21,875 bases of DNA from Saccoglossus kowalevskii (Eukaryota; Hemichordata; Enteropneusta; Harrimaniidae): the NCBI RefSeq assembly GCF_000003605.2, contig NW_003148770.1:81228-103102 (forward strand). Reading direction: 5' to 3'. The notes under the pieces were generated by a model that saw nothing but the letters and a program-made list of their open reading frames with translations, had not been told where the DNA came from and did no database searches. Position numbers and translations under genes: made by a program. This document shows positions 20,270-21,875 of the stretch, piece after piece. Position 1 is the first letter of the stretch. Each line of letters begins with the position of its first letter.

Positions 20270-20485
20270 TATAGTGGCCGTCGCACCGCGTCCTGTTCGA
20301 TATGGGACTCATAGCGACGTATACAGCGACGACCGCCGCCCTTTAAAGCGAGAGGATCGACACCTGCGCACGCGCGTGAATCGAGTCCCAATCGACGATA
20401 ACAACACACGCTAAAACGTAGAGGCTCATGGGTAGACGCTTGTTTGTAAACAATGACAAGCTATGGCCATCTGACGCATGCGCAT
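20270..20485. promoter_or_regulatory. CpG-rich segment
   Basis: In a window where CG dinucleotides are sparse, 20270-20420 is packed with them (GCCGTCGCACCGCG, AGCGACG twice, GACGACCGCCGCC, CGCACGCGCGTG). A second small cluster is GACGCATGCGCATG at 20473-20486. It contains a perfect 10-bp palindrome, CACGCGCGTG (20369-20378). Local CpG retention is typical of promoters. An 87-codon minus frame (20146-20409) runs through it and is Arg/Cys-rich because of the base composition. An insertion of GC-rich foreign or repeat sequence is the alternative. Confidence 0.4.
20297..20395. repeat. Inverted repeat enclosing the CpG-rich core
   Basis: TCGATATGGGACTC (20297-20310) pairs with GAGTCCCAATCGA (20383-20395) with a single unpaired A, enclosing 72 bp of CG-rich sequence. 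The GAATCGAGTCCC on the right arm resembles a tRNA T-arm/B-box (GGTTCGANTCC), but no A-box or cloverleaf could be placed, so no tRNA is called. Confidence 0.6.
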
Positions 20486-20560
20486 GTGATGACTCCCCTG
20501 CTTTAAAATACAGAAAGCCTGTTTATAAAACACAACAGAAGAGTTATTGCTGTCAGTGTT
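20473..20560 (+). promoter_or_regulatory. Candidate RNA polymerase II core promoter (NRF1-like site, TATA box, initiator)
   Basis: TATAAAA at 20524-20530 is followed by TGTCAGTG, an initiator-like TCAGT whose A (20555) is 31 bp from the first T of the TATA box, the spacing expected of a metazoan core promoter. Upstream, CGCATGCGCA (20475-20484) agrees with ten positions of the 12-bp NRF1 palindrome (Y)GCGCAYGCGC(R), and GATGACTC (20488-20495) resembles an AP-1 half site. The CpG-rich segment lies directly upstream. The predicted transcript would run rightwards from ~20555. No clear first-exon splice donor (GTRAGT) or start codon with a long frame follows, so the gene is unidentified. Confidence 0.35.
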
Positions 20561-20896
20561 AAATAACAGGGATTGACACGAGTTTATTCACAACGAACTT
20601 CTACTTTATCTGCTCTGCTCTTTAATCTAACTAGGTTTCCAAGGGAATCCTGACCAATGCTTGTTTAATCATTATAAATTTGTCATACAATCAGTATTAG
20701 GATGATCGGGTATTCTATCTCCTGACACTGAAATATGCAGGTTTACTGGATTTCTTGACATTTCAGGTGTCTTTTCTGCTTGGCGTTTTTCCCGTGCGCG
20801 TACGCACGAAACTGAACTTGTTGTTTTTTATTGTCGTTCAGATCACGGTTTCTAACATGGACCTCCTCGAAACAACGTCCCAATAATTACTGAAAG

Positions 20897-21858
20897 ACAC
20901 GTGGATTCAAATTATTTCATGCTGCCAATCTTGCTTGCATCGGTTTGACGGTTTGATGTACAGGCCCCACAGATGTAGAGTTCGCTATTTATTAATTTAT
21001 TAAATTACATAATTACAGATCGTTCCTTCCCTGCCGGGACTGCCCGTTATTCTGTTTGACGTGAAAATATTTTTCATCTATGTACATTTCAGGGTCATTA
21101 AAAGTTTTAAATGTCATGAGCATATTATTGCATGGTTACGTGCACATTTGACATAATGTGTCTAGTGGGATAAACAATAATGTCGTTATGTTGTGGAAAT
21201 AAAATCAAGCTATTAGTACATTTCCAACACGTGGATTTCGGGTTACAATCAATATATATATTTGTTATATATGCCAATTGTTTAATCCAAGCATGACTGG
21301 CAAAATCCGAAGTCTGAAATACATATTTTAATTAGCTTTTCACATTTTTCACAATGTAACCCCCCCGATTTATGTGTTATTTGGGATAACAGTATGTGTC
21401 GTGCTTCACAATTTTCTACTGATCCTACCGCGTGACCGATTTAAACAAAATGGCGACTACTCGATCCCTAGTCATGTTAGTCCATGCAATTGCACAATAT
21501 TTCGGCAAGATTTGATCATTTTTATGGTTATATTTAAACACGGATATTGGCGCTTTAATAAAAGCGTATGATGTTTTTTTCTATATATATCAGAACCCAG
21601 TCAGATAATGAACATTGAAAGAAACAACATGGCTTCAACGTGACTTTATTTTGAACTAAATCTTTGAAGCAAACAATACGTTTGACGTGAATACCTAGTT
21701 TGAATTCAATTGTACCAGGCATGCCTAGGGAATTGTTCATATGTTTGACAAAATGCTTGCCATTAAAGTACAACTCACCATAATCATCAAAACAACTGTA
21801 AGTTTATACACATCATTATATTTTGTTTTTGTAACTAATTTAAATAGAACACGTGGAT
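20897..21858 (+). promoter_or_regulatory. Three copies of ACACGTGGAT
   Basis: The 10-mer occurs at 20897-20906, 21227-21236 and 21849-21858, each time on the + strand and centred on an E-box CACGTG. I noticed no copy elsewhere in the window. The flanks differ, so this is not a simple duplication. It could be a bHLH site cluster or the ends of an unrecognised repeat. Confidence 0.35.
21450..21515 (+). CDS. Possible 21-codon micro-ORF or first coding exon
   Basis: ATG at 21450 lies in a near-ideal start context (ACAAAATGG: A at -3, G at +4) that is also a YY1-like site (AAAATGGCG), a pattern often seen over start codons in animal promoters. The frame reads MATTRSLVMLVHAIAQYFG and ends in TGA two codons later. 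The hydrophobic run after MATTR looks like the start of a signal peptide. No GTRAGT donor is seen within the frame, so it would have to be a micropeptide, an upstream ORF or chance. Confidence 0.12.
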   Translation: MATTRSLVMLVHAIAQYFGKI

Positions 21859-21875
21859 GTATATCCAAATATCCA

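Larger units (their letters stand above)
20561..21875. other. Stretch downstream of the candidate promoter; no exon recognised
   Basis: A possible 5' leader or first intron. Points of note: a CG-containing hairpin, GTGCG-CGTA-CGCAC (about 20793-20806); a pyrimidine-rich TTGTTTTTTATTGTCGTTCAG (20820-20840) that could be a 3' splice site; three ACACGTGGAT copies; and a short frame at 21450. The 65- and 72-codon frames at 21374-21571 and 21555-21773 show no domain. Confidence 0.4.

Noticed and set aside
20369-20395. tRNA gene or tRNA-derived SINE from the B-box-like GAATCGAGTCCC
   Set aside because: No A-box at the right distance and no cloverleaf can be drawn; the sequence is better explained as one arm of the local inverted repeat.
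20840-20870. Start codon after a 3' splice-site-like tract (ATG near 20857)
   Set aside because: The frame stops after nine codons, so it cannot be a coding exon unless spliced at once, and no donor is visible.

Overview
The window looks like non-coding DNA from an animal nuclear genome. It is strongly AT-rich (roughly two thirds A+T by eye). It has long simple repeats, decayed transposon sequence and diverged repeat families, and no open frame longer than 145 codons. No bacterial or phage organisation is visible: no operons, no ribosome-binding-site-led genes, no tRNA or rRNA, no CRISPR. The repeat types seen (a DIRS-like retroelement, short inverted-repeat elements, ~145-bp tandem units next to a TG-rich stretch) would fit a marine invertebrate such as a mollusc, hemichordate or lancelet. 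That taxonomic guess is inference only. I see no intact protein-coding gene and no working, previously undescribed system.

Layout. 1-1560: AT-rich DNA with a small tandem duplication. 1561-1611: two perfect CRE palindromes in an 11-bp inverted repeat. ~1693-2115: copy 1 of a dispersed repeat whose second copy lies at ~15575-15912. 3178-3270: a stray piece of the repeat unit that is tandemly duplicated at 8447-9115. ~4550-6340: a heavily mutated pol gene of a DIRS-type (tyrosine-recombinase) retrotransposon; reverse transcriptase, RNase H and the following C-terminal block can be followed in order across changing frames and stops. 8447-9115: two tandem copies of a ~280-bp unit, the first inflated by a pure (TTTA)~27 microsatellite. 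12249-12813: a 565-bp candidate non-autonomous DNA transposon with ~28-bp terminal inverted repeats built around a CTCGGCACGTGCCGAG palindrome, flanked on both sides by GAAC. ~16280-17110: AT-rich DNA with a recurring ATTTGCAT-type motif. ~17495-18085: a TG-rich tract followed by four diverged ~135-151-bp tandem units. ~20270-20560: the one CpG-rich segment, ending in a TATA box, an initiator 31 bp further on and an NRF1-like site, the best promoter candidate in the window.

No set of genes can be seen working together. The most coherent reading is an intergenic or intronic stretch shaped by transposon insertion, tandem duplication and decay. A possible transcription start lies near 20555 on the + strand, pointing to a gene whose coding exons are beyond the right edge or too short to recognise.
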